Source: Paenibacillus sp. J23TS9 (lineage in GTDB: Bacteria; Bacillota; Bacilli; Paenibacillales; Paenibacillaceae). From it: a stretch of DNA of 64,000 nucleotides. Each line of letters starts with the position of its first letter. Within the stretch, counting starts at the first letter, position 1. Of the stretch, positions 26,134-33,402 are shown one piece after another. The position numbers and the translations under genes were made by a program. Location: positions 2,852,001 through 2,916,000 of the forward strand of contig NZ_BOSG01000001.1 in NCBI RefSeq assembly GCF_018403225.1, read 5' to 3'. Below the pieces are notes generated by a model that saw nothing but the letters and a program-made list of their open reading frames with translations, searched no databases and was not told the origin of the DNA.

Positions 26134-26231
26134 CCCTGATCACCCTTTCCATTCATTCGTTCGCGCCTCGATCCATGCGGCTCATGCCGAGTTGATGATC
26201 GTAGACCGAAAAATTTAATGAGGTCATATAT

Positions 26232-26261
26232 AAATGATAACATTTATCATTTTAAAGTCAA
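26232..26261 (-). promoter_or_regulatory. Promoter with Fur-family-like palindrome for the zinc-ribbon gene
   Basis: On the minus strand, TTGACT (26256-26261) and TATCAT (26234-26239) are 16 bp apart. A perfect 9-3-9 inverted repeat, AAATGATAA-CAT-TTATCATTT (26232-26252), covers the -10 box. It resembles Fur/Zur boxes in composition but not exact spacing. Metal control is inferred. Confidence 0.5.
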
Positions 26262-26265
26262 TACT

Positions 26266-26286
26266 TATTTATAATTATTATAAATA
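26266..26286. promoter_or_regulatory. Perfect 10-1-10 palindrome matching the PerR box
   Basis: The core at 26269-26283 equals the PerR consensus TTATAATNATTATAA, and the symmetry extends to 21 bp. It lies just upstream of the -35 box of the minus promoter at 26256. AT-rich sequence can give such matches by chance, so confidence is limited. Confidence 0.45.
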
Positions 26287-26626
26287 GGATTGGAACCGAT
26301 ATAGAATCACTACCGAAAGCTTCCGGGCCATGTGACAGACGTCAAGACGGTTCGGCAACTGTGGCATCTGCAATGGACTTTCGGGAACTTAGGTATAACC
26401 GGAAGCGTGAGGGTAGTTTTTTGATTTATGAGGCTGCAAAAGAGGAATGCTGTGATATTACTCTAAAGTTCACAAAATCTATTATGCTTGCAATCGATAT
26501 TACAGAGTTTTAAATAGGGTTGAAAAAGGGGAGAAAGATTCTTCTATTTGTTGTGCGCAGTGTTATAATATTCTTAGGCGAAAATACAATATTTTGAATT
26601 TCTGTGAATCCGGGGTGAAAACAGCT
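26287..26626 (+). other. Intergenic stretch with an open frame (possible gene remnant) and a promoter
   Basis: A reading frame is open from 26256 to the stop at 26511-26513. Its only ATG is at 26373, reading MDFRELRYNRKREGSF for its first part (46 codons), without a ribosome site. It may be the tail of a decayed gene. An 8-bp inverted repeat, GCTTCCGG at 26319 and CCGGAAGC at 26399, is of unclear meaning. An extended -10 promoter (TGTTATAAT, 26561-26569) sits before the small membrane protein gene. Confidence 0.35.
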
Positions 26627-26827
26627 ATGAAAAATAGAAACGTAACAGGTATTGTAGTGGCCATAATTTATTGTTTAGTCCTTGGTGAGTTTTTAATTGA
26701 AGCCCCCCCTGGTGAAGCTCCAAATAATCCGCCATGGGCATACTTAATGATTCCACTTGGAGCAATTGCAATTACGGCTCTCTTTGATTTTGTGATCAAG
26801 TATGATTTCTTCAAAGAAAAGAAATAG
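26627..26827 (+). CDS. Small membrane protein, unrecognised
   Basis: 66 residues from ATG 26627, with GGGGTG 10 bases upstream; a longer frame to 26594 has no ribosome site. Two hydrophobic helices (NVTGIVVAIIYCLVLGEFLI and AYLMIPLGAIAITALFDFVI) flank a proline-rich loop (EAPPGEAPNNPPW), with a lysine-rich tail. An extended -10 box lies at 26561 and a hairpin at 26951. No family is recognised. Confidence 0.6.
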   Translation: MKNRNVTGIVVAIIYCLVLGEFLIEAPPGEAPNNPPWAYLMIPLGAIAITALFDFVIKYDFFKEKK

Positions 26828-26950
26828 CCAATATCCAAATGGATCAAACTGAAAGTTTCTCAGACTTAGTTAAAAGCACAACCCCTAGTTCAGAAAAACT
26901 CTCTGCACAGATAGCAGCAGATGGTTTTGAATATAAAAAAGTAGAAACAA

Positions 26951-26981
26951 AAAACCGGAAAGCACTTTCATTCCCGGTTTT
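26951..26981. terminator. Terminator between the small membrane protein gene and arsC
   Basis: The stem AAAACCGG / CCGGTTTT around a 15-nt loop ends in a T run on plus and an A run on the other side, so it may serve both convergent units. Confidence 0.65.
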
Positions 26982-27037
26982 TGCTTATAATTTAATGTTA
27001 TTTTGCGTAAATTTGCTGCAATAATTCCTTTTGCATC

Positions 27038-27463
27038 TTACTTGCCCTCTTTCAAAAATTGCTCAATTCGATTTTTAATTGAATCACGAACTTCTGCAAA
27101 CTTAGCTGTAATTTCTTCTTCTGTACCCGTCGCTTTTGCTGGGTCATCAAAGCCCCAGTGCCATCTTTCTGCTTTATCGTTACGAACGACCGGACAATTA
27201 TCGTTGGCATGACCACAAAGCGTGATAATATAATCAGCTTGTTTTAAAATTTCAGGATCAATGACATCCGAAGTGTGATTCGAAATATCAATTCCCACTT
27301 CTTTCATCGTTTGAACAGCCCGTGGATTTAAGCCGTGAGCTTCTAGGCCTGCGCTTTTCACTTCATACTTATCGCTTCCAAGTGCCTTTAAAAATCCATC
27401 AGCGATTTGGCTTCTGCAAGAATTTCCGGTACACAAAAAGTAAACGAGTGGTTTGTTGTTCAT
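27038..27463 (-). CDS. arsC: Thioredoxin-coupled arsenate reductase
   Basis: 141 residues with the low-molecular-weight phosphatase-like loop CTGNSCR (C11-x5-R17) and the redox cysteine pair in LCGHANDNC. It reduces arsenate to arsenite using thioredoxin, giving the substrate of the ArsB pump. It is the last gene of arsRBC, begins right after the arsB stop, and has AAAGGAG upstream. Confidence 0.95.
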   Translation of the reverse strand: MNNKPLVYFLCTGNSCRSQIADGFLKALGSDKYEVKSAGLEAHGLNPRAVQTMKEVGIDISNHTSDVIDPEILKQADYIITLCGHANDNCPVVRNDKAERWHWGFDDPAKATGTEEEITAKFAEVRDSIKNRIEQFLKEGK

Positions 27464-27466
27464 GAT

Positions 27467-28918
27467 TTAACGATCTCCTTTATTTTCTTTTTGGCTTATC
27501 TTAACTGTCTCTTCTTGAAACTTTGCCTTGTCTATTTTCGAGCTAACCAGAGCTTTCACAAGCAGGGCGATTACAGCAAGTACGATAATTACAGCAGCAA
27601 TTAAAACCCAAACATTGATGCTTGTTGAATCAATAACGTATAGCCAAATATATAAGCTTGTTAATGTGATAAACAATGTCGGAACCGTGAGTAGAATACC
27701 GGTTTTAAAATAACTGCCCCATGTAATTTTAATATCCTTACGTGACAAGACGTGTAGCCACAACAGGGTAGCAAGCGATCCGATCGGCGTGATTTTCGGT
27801 CCCAAGTCACTGCCGATCACATTGGCATATACGAGCGACTCCCGAATTATGCCTTGCGTCTCTGTTCCTTTAATGGCAAGCGCATCAATCATAACCGTAG
27901 GCATATTGTTCATAATCGATGACAATACAGCGGCTAAAAAGCCCATACCTACCGTTGAGACATACAGCCCCTGTTCAGAAACAGCTTCAATGACTTTCCC
28001 CAGCTCATCGGTCAGCCCCACATTACGAAGACCGTGCACAACGACATACATGCCAATGGAGAAGATAACAACTGCCCACGGAGCCCCTTTAACCAGCTTC
28101 CATGTATGAATAGCAGGACTTTTGCGTGCCGCCAGGATAAAGAGGATGGCAACCACACCAGCAATCACAGAAACCGGAACTTTTATAAACTGGCTCACCA
28201 GATAGGCAACAAGTAAAACAGCTAAGATGACCCACGAAATTTGGAACAGCTTCTTGTCTTTGATGGCTTCTGCCGGTTTTTTAAGCTGTTTTAAGTCGTA
28301 GTTACCTGGAATGCTTTTACGGAAGAAGATAAACAAGACCAAAAGGCTCGCCAATAGTGAAAAGAAGTTCGGAATGATCATCCGGCTGGCATATTCGACA
28401 AAACCAATACCGAAATAATCAGCAGACACAATATTAACAAGGTTACTGACGACAAGCGGAAGTGATGTCGTATCCGCTATAAAACCACTTGCCATAATAA
28501 AGGGCAAAATCATTTTCTGATCGAATTTGAGCGCTCGCACCATCGCTAGCACAATTGGTGTTAAAATAAGCGCGGCGCCATCATTGGCAAAGAAAGCTGC
28601 CACGGCTGCTCCAAGGAGAACGACGTACACGAACATTAGCTTACCTTTACCTCGTGCAAGCCTCGCCATATGCAGCGCTGCCCATTCAAAAAAGCCGATT
28701 TCATCTAAAATGAGTGAAATCAAAATAATGGCAACAAAAGCAAGCGTGGCATTCCATACAATCCCTGTAACTGTACCTACATCAGAGAAACTTACGACTC
28801 CAAAGATGAGTGCAAGAACAGCTCCTGCGGATGCCGACCAACCGATATTGAGCCCTTTCGGCTGCCAAATCACAAAAGTAAGCGTAAGTAAAAAAATTAA
28901 AACGGCTATAACTGTCAT
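27467..28918 (-). CDS. arsB: Arsenite efflux pump ArsB
   Basis: 483 residues with about 11-12 helices and the ArsB motifs [26 protein letters not shown], [14 protein letters not shown] and [21 protein letters not shown]. The C-terminus has an extra hydrophobic helix ([22 protein letters not shown]) and a charged tail that classical ~430-residue ArsB proteins lack. Its start overlaps the arsR stop as ATGA. Confidence 0.93.
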   Translation of the reverse strand: MTVIAVLIFLLTLTFVIWQPKGLNIGWSASAGAVLALIFGVVSFSDVGTVTGIVWNATLAFVAIILISLILDEIGFFEWAALHMARLARGKGKLMFVYVVLLGAAVAAFFANDGAALILTPIVLAMVRALKFDQKMILPFIMASGFIADTTSLPLVVSNLVNIVSADYFGIGFVEYASRMIIPNFFSLLASLLVLFIFFRKSIPGNYDLKQLKKPAEAIKDKKLFQISWVILAVLLVAYLVSQFIKVPVSVIAGVVAILFILAARKSPAIHTWKLVKGAPWAVVIFSIGMYVVVHGLRNVGLTDELGKVIEAVSEQGLYVSTVGMGFLAAVLSSIMNNMPTVMIDALAIKGTETQGIIRESLVYANVIGSDLGPKITPIGSLATLLWLHVLSRKDIKITWGSYFKTGILLTVPTLFITLTSLYIWLYVIDSTSINVWVLIAAVIIVLAVIALLVKALVSSKIDKAKFQEETVKISQKENKGDR

Positions 28919-29247
28919 ACTTCCTCCTGAGGACTGCAGCAGTTGTTATTAAGACAAGCTACTTTGTCTTTCATAGATGGCAAGTGTTCATAAATGCACT
29001 GCACATAAGCTTCTGCTGCGGGATTTAACGAATAATATACCCACTGACCTTTTTTCCTTTCATTCAGAAGACCAGCTGATTTTAGTTTTCGCAGATGCTG
29101 GCTGGCATTGGGCTGCGACATACCAATAATGTCGGTAATGTCGCATACACAGAGCTCCTGCTCTTTAAGCAGTGCTACAATTGTCAGCCTCGTTTTATCA
29201 GCTAATAACTTATAAGCCTCCGCCATTTCCTGTATCTTTTGTTCCAT
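28915..29247 (-). CDS. arsR: ArsR-family arsenic-responsive repressor
   Basis: 110 residues from ATG 29247, eight bases after AGGAGG. It has the metal-sensing ELCVCDI segment (two cysteines in the alpha-3 region) and the helix-turn-helix [23 protein letters not shown] further cysteine group (CLNNNCC) is at the C-terminus. It probably binds the AT-rich dyad near 29297-29326 and releases it with arsenite. First gene of arsRBC. Confidence 0.93.
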   Translation of the reverse strand: MEQKIQEMAEAYKLLADKTRLTIVALLKEQELCVCDITDIIGMSQPNASQHLRKLKSAGLLNERKKGQWVYYSLNPAAEAYVQCIYEHLPSMKDKVACLNNNCCSPQEEV

Positions 29248-29296
29248 ATGTAGCACCTCCTAGCGTTTGTATGGTTGAGTCCAATATTTACTGATA

Positions 29297-29326
29297 TAAC
29301 TATATAATGAATTACTTATATAATCA
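29297..29326. promoter_or_regulatory. AT-rich dyad upstream of arsR, possible operator
   Basis: An imperfect inverted repeat, TGATATAACTATATAA ... TTATATAATCA, lies about 50-80 bp upstream of arsR, where ArsR proteins usually bind. The match is imperfect and the region is AT-rich. Confidence 0.35.
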
Positions 29327-29360
29327 ACGACGAATATATCAGGGTGTTGTAAACATGAAA

Positions 29361-29388
29361 ATAGCCCTAGGCTTATCACCCAGGGCTT
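29361..29388 (-). terminator. Hairpin downstream of the lysR gene
   Basis: The stem AGCCCT / AGGGCT with AATA/TATT extension lies just after the flavoprotein remnant. The T run on the minus strand is short (CTATTTTC). Confidence 0.4.
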
Positions 29389-29394
29389 TATTAC

Positions 29395-29475
29395 TTATAA
29401 TTTTCCGATCATATTGATAGATAATCCACCACCAATTACAATGGCGTCATACAGGATGTTCTTTATTTTGTACAT
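29395..29475 (-). pseudogene. Remnant of an FAD/NAD(P)-binding oxidoreductase N-terminus
   Basis: A 26-codon frame from ATG 29475 reads YDAIVIGGGLS in its middle, the start of a Rossmann FAD-binding fold (normally followed by PAG...). The sequence after GGG has lost the PAG step and stops at TAA 29395-29397. It sits directly downstream of lysR. This is best read as the leftover 5' end of a thioredoxin-reductase-like flavoprotein gene after a deletion. Confidence 0.5.
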
Positions 29476-29478
29476 AAG

Positions 29479-30378
29479 CTATTTCTCATTCTGTAAACGA
29501 AAAACGTCCCTTGTTGATTCTATGAAAGATAACATGATGGGTGAAAGCCACTTGTCTTTGTGCCACAACATCTGTGTATAAACCTGTAAGTCCGGAATTA
29601 GCCATGGAAGAACAACGAGTTCTCCGCGTTCAACTTCGGATTGTACAACAATTTCAGGAAGAAAACCGATACCAATTCCCGAGATCGCACATTGTTTAAT
29701 GGCTTCAGCACTTTGAAACTCTAGATACGTGATGCTATCAATGCCCTCTTTCTCAAATGACCGGTCAAACATCGTTCGATATGGACAACCCTTTTCATTG
29801 GTCAGGAACACTTCTTCATGAAAATCTTCCAACTGCAGCGTATTTCGCTTAGCAAGTGGGTGATCTGGAGCTGCTAACAAACGGAAATTTTCTTCTACAA
29901 GTGATTCCACGACAAGTCCGCTTGAGCGAATAGGTTCGTCTAGCATATAAACGATATCCGTGGTTCCCTCAAATAACGTTTGCTTGAGCACTTGATTAGG
30001 AACTGAGCGAAAGATTAGGCGAACTCCCGGATGTTGCGAACGAAACCGTTGGAAGACAGGAGGAAGCCGATAGGAGCAGATAACCTCATTCGCACTTATC
30101 GTTAGGGTACCACTTAGTTTTTCATTGTCATGGACAACACTACGAGCTTCGTCCAATTTTTCGAGTACGCCTTGGGCATGCGTTAAAAATCGTTTGCCCG
30201 CAGTTGTAAGAGCGAGTTGCTTGCCCAACCGATCAAAGAGGCGAACACCCAACTCATCTTCCAATGCTTTAATTTGCATCGTGACGTTGGAAGGAACGTA
30301 GCTCAGCACTTCTGCTGCCCTCGTGAAATTTAATGTTGCTGCAACCGTGCAAAATGTATTCAGTTGGCGCAATTCCAT
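29479..30378 (-). CDS. LysR-family transcriptional regulator
   Basis: 299 residues from ATG 30378, eight bases after AAAGGAG. The N-terminal helix-turn-helix is LNTFCTVAATLNFTRAAEVLSYVPSNVTMQIKALEDELGVRLFDR, followed by a LysR effector-binding domain from about residue 85. It is divergent from the MetX-like gene across 143 bp that contain a T-N11-A dyad, so it probably controls that gene and itself. Confidence 0.92.
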   Translation of the reverse strand: MELRQLNTFCTVAATLNFTRAAEVLSYVPSNVTMQIKALEDELGVRLFDRLGKQLALTTAGKRFLTHAQGVLEKLDEARSVVHDNEKLSGTLTISANEVICSYRLPPVFQRFRSQHPGVRLIFRSVPNQVLKQTLFEGTTDIVYMLDEPIRSSGLVVESLVEENFRLLAAPDHPLAKRNTLQLEDFHEEVFLTNEKGCPYRTMFDRSFEKEGIDSITYLEFQSAEAIKQCAISGIGIGFLPEIVVQSEVERGELVVLPWLIPDLQVYTQMLWHKDKWLSPIMLSFIESTRDVFRLQNEK

Positions 30379-30397
30379 CCGATGCTCTCCTTTATCT

Positions 30398-30412
30398 TTC
30401 AATTTTATTGAA
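30398..30412. promoter_or_regulatory. Candidate LysR-type operator
   Basis: TTCAATTTTATTGAA is a perfect 6-3-6 inverted repeat containing the T-N11-A LysR motif. The half TTTTATTGA is repeated at 30435-30443, 32 bp (three turns) away. Confidence 0.5.
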
Positions 30413-30521
30413 TGCTATCTTGAATTATATTCACTTTTATTGAGAGTACCACGGCTTTATACTAAGCACAAGAGATCACACTGAACATGTGGTTTTTCAT
30501 TTTGAAGGGGGCGACCATACG

Positions 30522-31541
30522 ATGGATTATGAAATTTTTAAATTGGGTGATGTCATTTTACAATCAGGAGTGACGTTACCAAACGCTTTTATCGCTTATA
30601 AAACTTATGGAAAATTAAATGAACAGAAAGATAATGTTATTGTCTATCCTACGGCTTTTGGAGATCAGCATGTTCAAAATGAATGGTTAATTGGCGACGG
30701 GATGGCGCTGGACCCAGAGAAATACTTTATTATCGTTCCAAATTTGCTCGGCAATGGACTCTCTTCCTCTCCCAGTAACACGCCTCATCCATTCGATCGA
30801 GCTAACTTTCCACAGGTAACCATCTATGACAATGTTCAATTACAGCACCAACTGCTGACCGAGAAATTCGGTATCCAAAAGATTGCTCTCGTCGTAGGGT
30901 GGTCCATGGGCGGCATTCAAGCATTTCAATGGGGTGCAAGTTACCCAGAGATGGTCGAACGAATTGCACCTTTCGGAGGAATCGCCAAACCATGGCCTCA
31001 CACCTATGTGGTGCTGGAAGGTGTAAAAGCTTCACTGCTATCTGCAGTCGGTTTCGACTCAAGTAAACTAAATCAATTAACTTCTGCAGATATGCGCCCC
31101 GTTGGCCGGGTCTATGCGGGATGGGGATTATCCCATGCGTTTTATAGAGAGGAACTTTATCATGAGATGGGTTTTGAATCATTGGAGGATTTTGTAGCTG
31201 GTGTCTGGGAAAATAGCTTTATGAATATGGATCCGCATAATGTTCTGTCCATGCTATGGACAGGCCAGCATGCAGATATTAGTGACAACCCCTCCTATAA
31301 CGGAGATTTTGATAAAGCGCTTAAGAGCATAAAGGCTCTTGCCTGCATCATGCCAGGGAGCACAGACCTCTTCTGCACAGCGGAAGATAATGAATATGAA
31401 GCGGAGCGTATTCCTAATGCTACCTTTAACCCAATACAATCGCTTTGGGGTCATTTTGCCGGTCGTGGAATCAACAGTACCGATAATCAATTTATTGATG
31501 ATAATCTAAAACACTTGTTGTCACTTAGCACAAAAAAATAG
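30522..31541 (+). CDS. Alpha/beta-hydrolase of the homoserine O-acetyltransferase (MetX)-like family
   Basis: 339 residues from ATG 30522 (GAAGGGGG upstream). The catalytic set is visible: nucleophile serine in VGWSMGG, aspartate in MPGSTDLFC, histidine in WGHFAGRG. The N-terminal FIAYKTYGKLNEQKDNVIVYPT also matches the MetX fold. Many such standalone proteins are not true homoserine acetyltransferases, so acyl transfer or hydrolysis of an unknown substrate is possible. Divergent from a LysR regulator. Confidence 0.82.
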   Translation: MDYEIFKLGDVILQSGVTLPNAFIAYKTYGKLNEQKDNVIVYPTAFGDQHVQNEWLIGDGMALDPEKYFIIVPNLLGNGLSSSPSNTPHPFDRANFPQVTIYDNVQLQHQLLTEKFGIQKIALVVGWSMGGIQAFQWGASYPEMVERIAPFGGIAKPWPHTYVVLEGVKASLLSAVGFDSSKLNQLTSADMRPVGRVYAGWGLSHAFYREELYHEMGFESLEDFVAGVWENSFMNMDPHNVLSMLWTGQHADISDNPSYNGDFDKALKSIKALACIMPGSTDLFCTAEDNEYEAERIPNATFNPIQSLWGHFAGRGINSTDNQFIDDNLKHLLSLSTKK

Positions 31542-32061
31542 ATCGTAACTTGCATTGGCTGTCTATCAGGCATAGCAAGATTCCCTGTTCTTTAGCCCGG
31601 TTATCTCTCTCCTGAATTAACGACCTAATGGATCGTATTTGAGGTCACCAGAACTTACTGGTTCGACCTCTTTTTTCTTTGGTCGTAATTGATTCAACGA
31701 ATTCTGCGAACGCTAAAATTCTAGTTTTTATCCACATTAAATGAAACTAGGATTAGTAAACAAAAAAACTGTAGTAACATTCTCTTTGTTCTTGATTTTC
31801 CCAATCGTAAGCCCAGTTCTCTGGTCAGTTAAAGATCATGATTCCCCTCTAAAGTCCATGTAAGCTAAATCCCAATAGAGAAATGCATACTTATGAATAA
31901 ATATAGATTTCTCACTTATTATGACAACGCACAGGAGTGATGATGATGGACTAGGTTATGTACCCAACTCTCATGCTCTTCTCCATCCCAGTTATAAATT
32001 AAATGTTATGTTTGTACCAAATAAGTGATAGCCAACCTTTGAAGGTTAATAATTCGACTCT
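31542..32061 (+). other. Intergenic stretch with a terminator and possible remnants of a secreted-protein gene
   Basis: After the terminator at 31641-31676, two short frames lie in series. The first (31741-31863, 40 codons) begins MKLGLVNKKTVVTFSLFL, a signal-peptide-like start, without a clear ribosome site. The second (31921-32028) reads DGLGYVPNSHALLHPSYK. Together they look like pieces of a decayed secreted or lipoprotein gene. This is tentative. Confidence 0.35.
31641..31676 (+). terminator. Terminator of the MetX-like gene
   Basis: The stem GAGGTC-ACCAG / CTGGT-(TC)GACCTC is followed by TTTTTT. Confidence 0.8.
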
Positions 32062-32844
32062 TTAATTTTCTCGTCTACATTGTCCGGCACTTTCCTTTTT
32101 AGATAAATCCTTTTCTATTCCAACTTTAATTATTTTAACACCATTTTCTGGAGTGTCACTCAACGTAACATGGATTCTATCGTAGGGAATATCACCATGA
32201 TGTGCACTATAATTTAACGCACTCACATGAACAATATGTCTTCTTGTATCCCCGTTTATTCTTTCAATTTTATCTATTCGGGGACACATGATAAAATTCG
32301 AGTAAGTTTTATCGAAATAAGGATAGTATCTGGAGTATAAAGTCTCTTCAAGCAGCTCGTCTTTAGAAGCTCCTACACTTTCATATTTCCACCCGACTAA
32401 TAGCCAGTCGAACAGTTCTCTGGATTGCAATCGAACCTTTTTACTGTTCCAGGTGTATATAACCTCACCTTCCGCTAGCGTGCATATCTTTGTTTTGGAT
32501 GAAGATAAACAATTATATGCAGGTTCAATAACTGAAACATTTCCGTTTTTCATGTTTATTCTCAAATTCGGGAGAGTAGAGGTTTTATTAAGCTCAAATT
32601 CAGTCGGTCCAACGGAAAGGTTTAATGTATTTATCCAGTTGATAATCTTATAGATGATTACTTCTTCATACCCATCATTTTCTCTAAATAAGCGAGAACG
32701 ACCGTATAAACCGTTTACTTTAACAGATAAAATATCCTCTCGTGTTAGTAACGGTTTCTGTAATTGAAAATCTGCATTTGTAATATCTATTTGGAAAAAT
32801 AACCCATAAACCACAACAAGCAAAAGTAATACCCACTTTTTCAT
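32062..32844 (-). CDS. Secreted hypothetical protein, unrecognised
   Basis: 260 residues with an N-terminal signal peptide (MKKWVLLLLVVVYGLFFQI) and no later helix. The mature part is charged and mixed alpha/beta, with three cysteines. Base composition is clearly lower in GC than the housekeeping genes to the right, suggesting acquired or fast-evolving DNA. No neighbours share its strand closely. No family recognised. Confidence 0.7.
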   Translation of the reverse strand: MKKWVLLLLVVVYGLFFQIDITNADFQLQKPLLTREDILSVKVNGLYGRSRLFRENDGYEEVIIYKIINWINTLNLSVGPTEFELNKTSTLPNLRINMKNGNVSVIEPAYNCLSSSKTKICTLAEGEVIYTWNSKKVRLQSRELFDWLLVGWKYESVGASKDELLEETLYSRYYPYFDKTYSNFIMCPRIDKIERINGDTRRHIVHVSALNYSAHHGDIPYDRIHVTLSDTPENGVKIIKVGIEKDLSKKESAGQCRREN

Positions 32845-33244
32845 AAGACCATGCCTCCGAAGAAGATTGTAGGTAATATTTATAATTTTTCCCTAACAAT
32901 AAATTTACATACCCAGCATCTGTTCAAACAGCGTATGAATAAAAAAACCGAAACTACATCCAACAACCAATTAAAAAGCAACCCACTAAAATTTCAGTGG
33001 GTTGGAAATTATTTTAGCGTTAATATCAACAAAAACCAGTCGTGGCGCATGTTTAACTAGCCTACATTCCAAACTTTATTATCATTTTTGCAAACCTTTT
33101 GAAGTATTACATTGATGATAGGACCATTTTAAACACGATTTTGCGAATGATAAATTCATTGTTTATAAAACATATCGCAATATCTTTGAAAATATCTATC
33201 TCGATTTTTTTGAAATAAAACTGTGGCAAAAATGTTACAAAAAA
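32845..33244. other. AT-rich intergenic stretch
   Basis: It contains a hairpin (AACCCACT / AGTGGGTT, 32980-33003) with only a weak T run. The remaining sequence is AT-rich; a 69-codon frame on plus at 32851 runs through the hairpin and lacks a ribosome site. Nothing else is seen. Confidence 0.5.
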
Positions 33245-33273
33245 GGACTGTCTCAATGTTTTTGAAACAGCCC
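33245..33273 (-). terminator. Terminator of nrdJ
   Basis: On the minus strand GGGCTGTTTC pairs with GAGACAGTCC and is followed by TTTTTT. Confidence 0.8.
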
Positions 33274-33402
33274 CTAAATACAACACGGATTTTATTGTTT
33301 TTTTGTCTCAACCGTTTTGAATGTTATCTCAATCTGCTCGACGGTCGACAATTAGCTCCCACACACGTATATCATCTCTTAAAGTCCATCACTGCAGCTT
33401 CC

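Noticed and set aside
26319..26406. 8-bp inverted repeat GCTTCCGG/CCGGAAGC enclosing 72 nt, considered as a structured RNA or riboswitch
   Set aside because: Inner pairing is poor, no known riboswitch core is visible, and an open reading frame crosses the region.
26839..27024. 61-codon plus frame between the small membrane protein gene and arsC
   Set aside because: No ribosome site and it runs through a terminator hairpin; possibly a remnant but not supported.
32851..33060. 69-codon plus frame in the AT-rich gap
   Set aside because: No ribosome site; it crosses a hairpin and has no domain.
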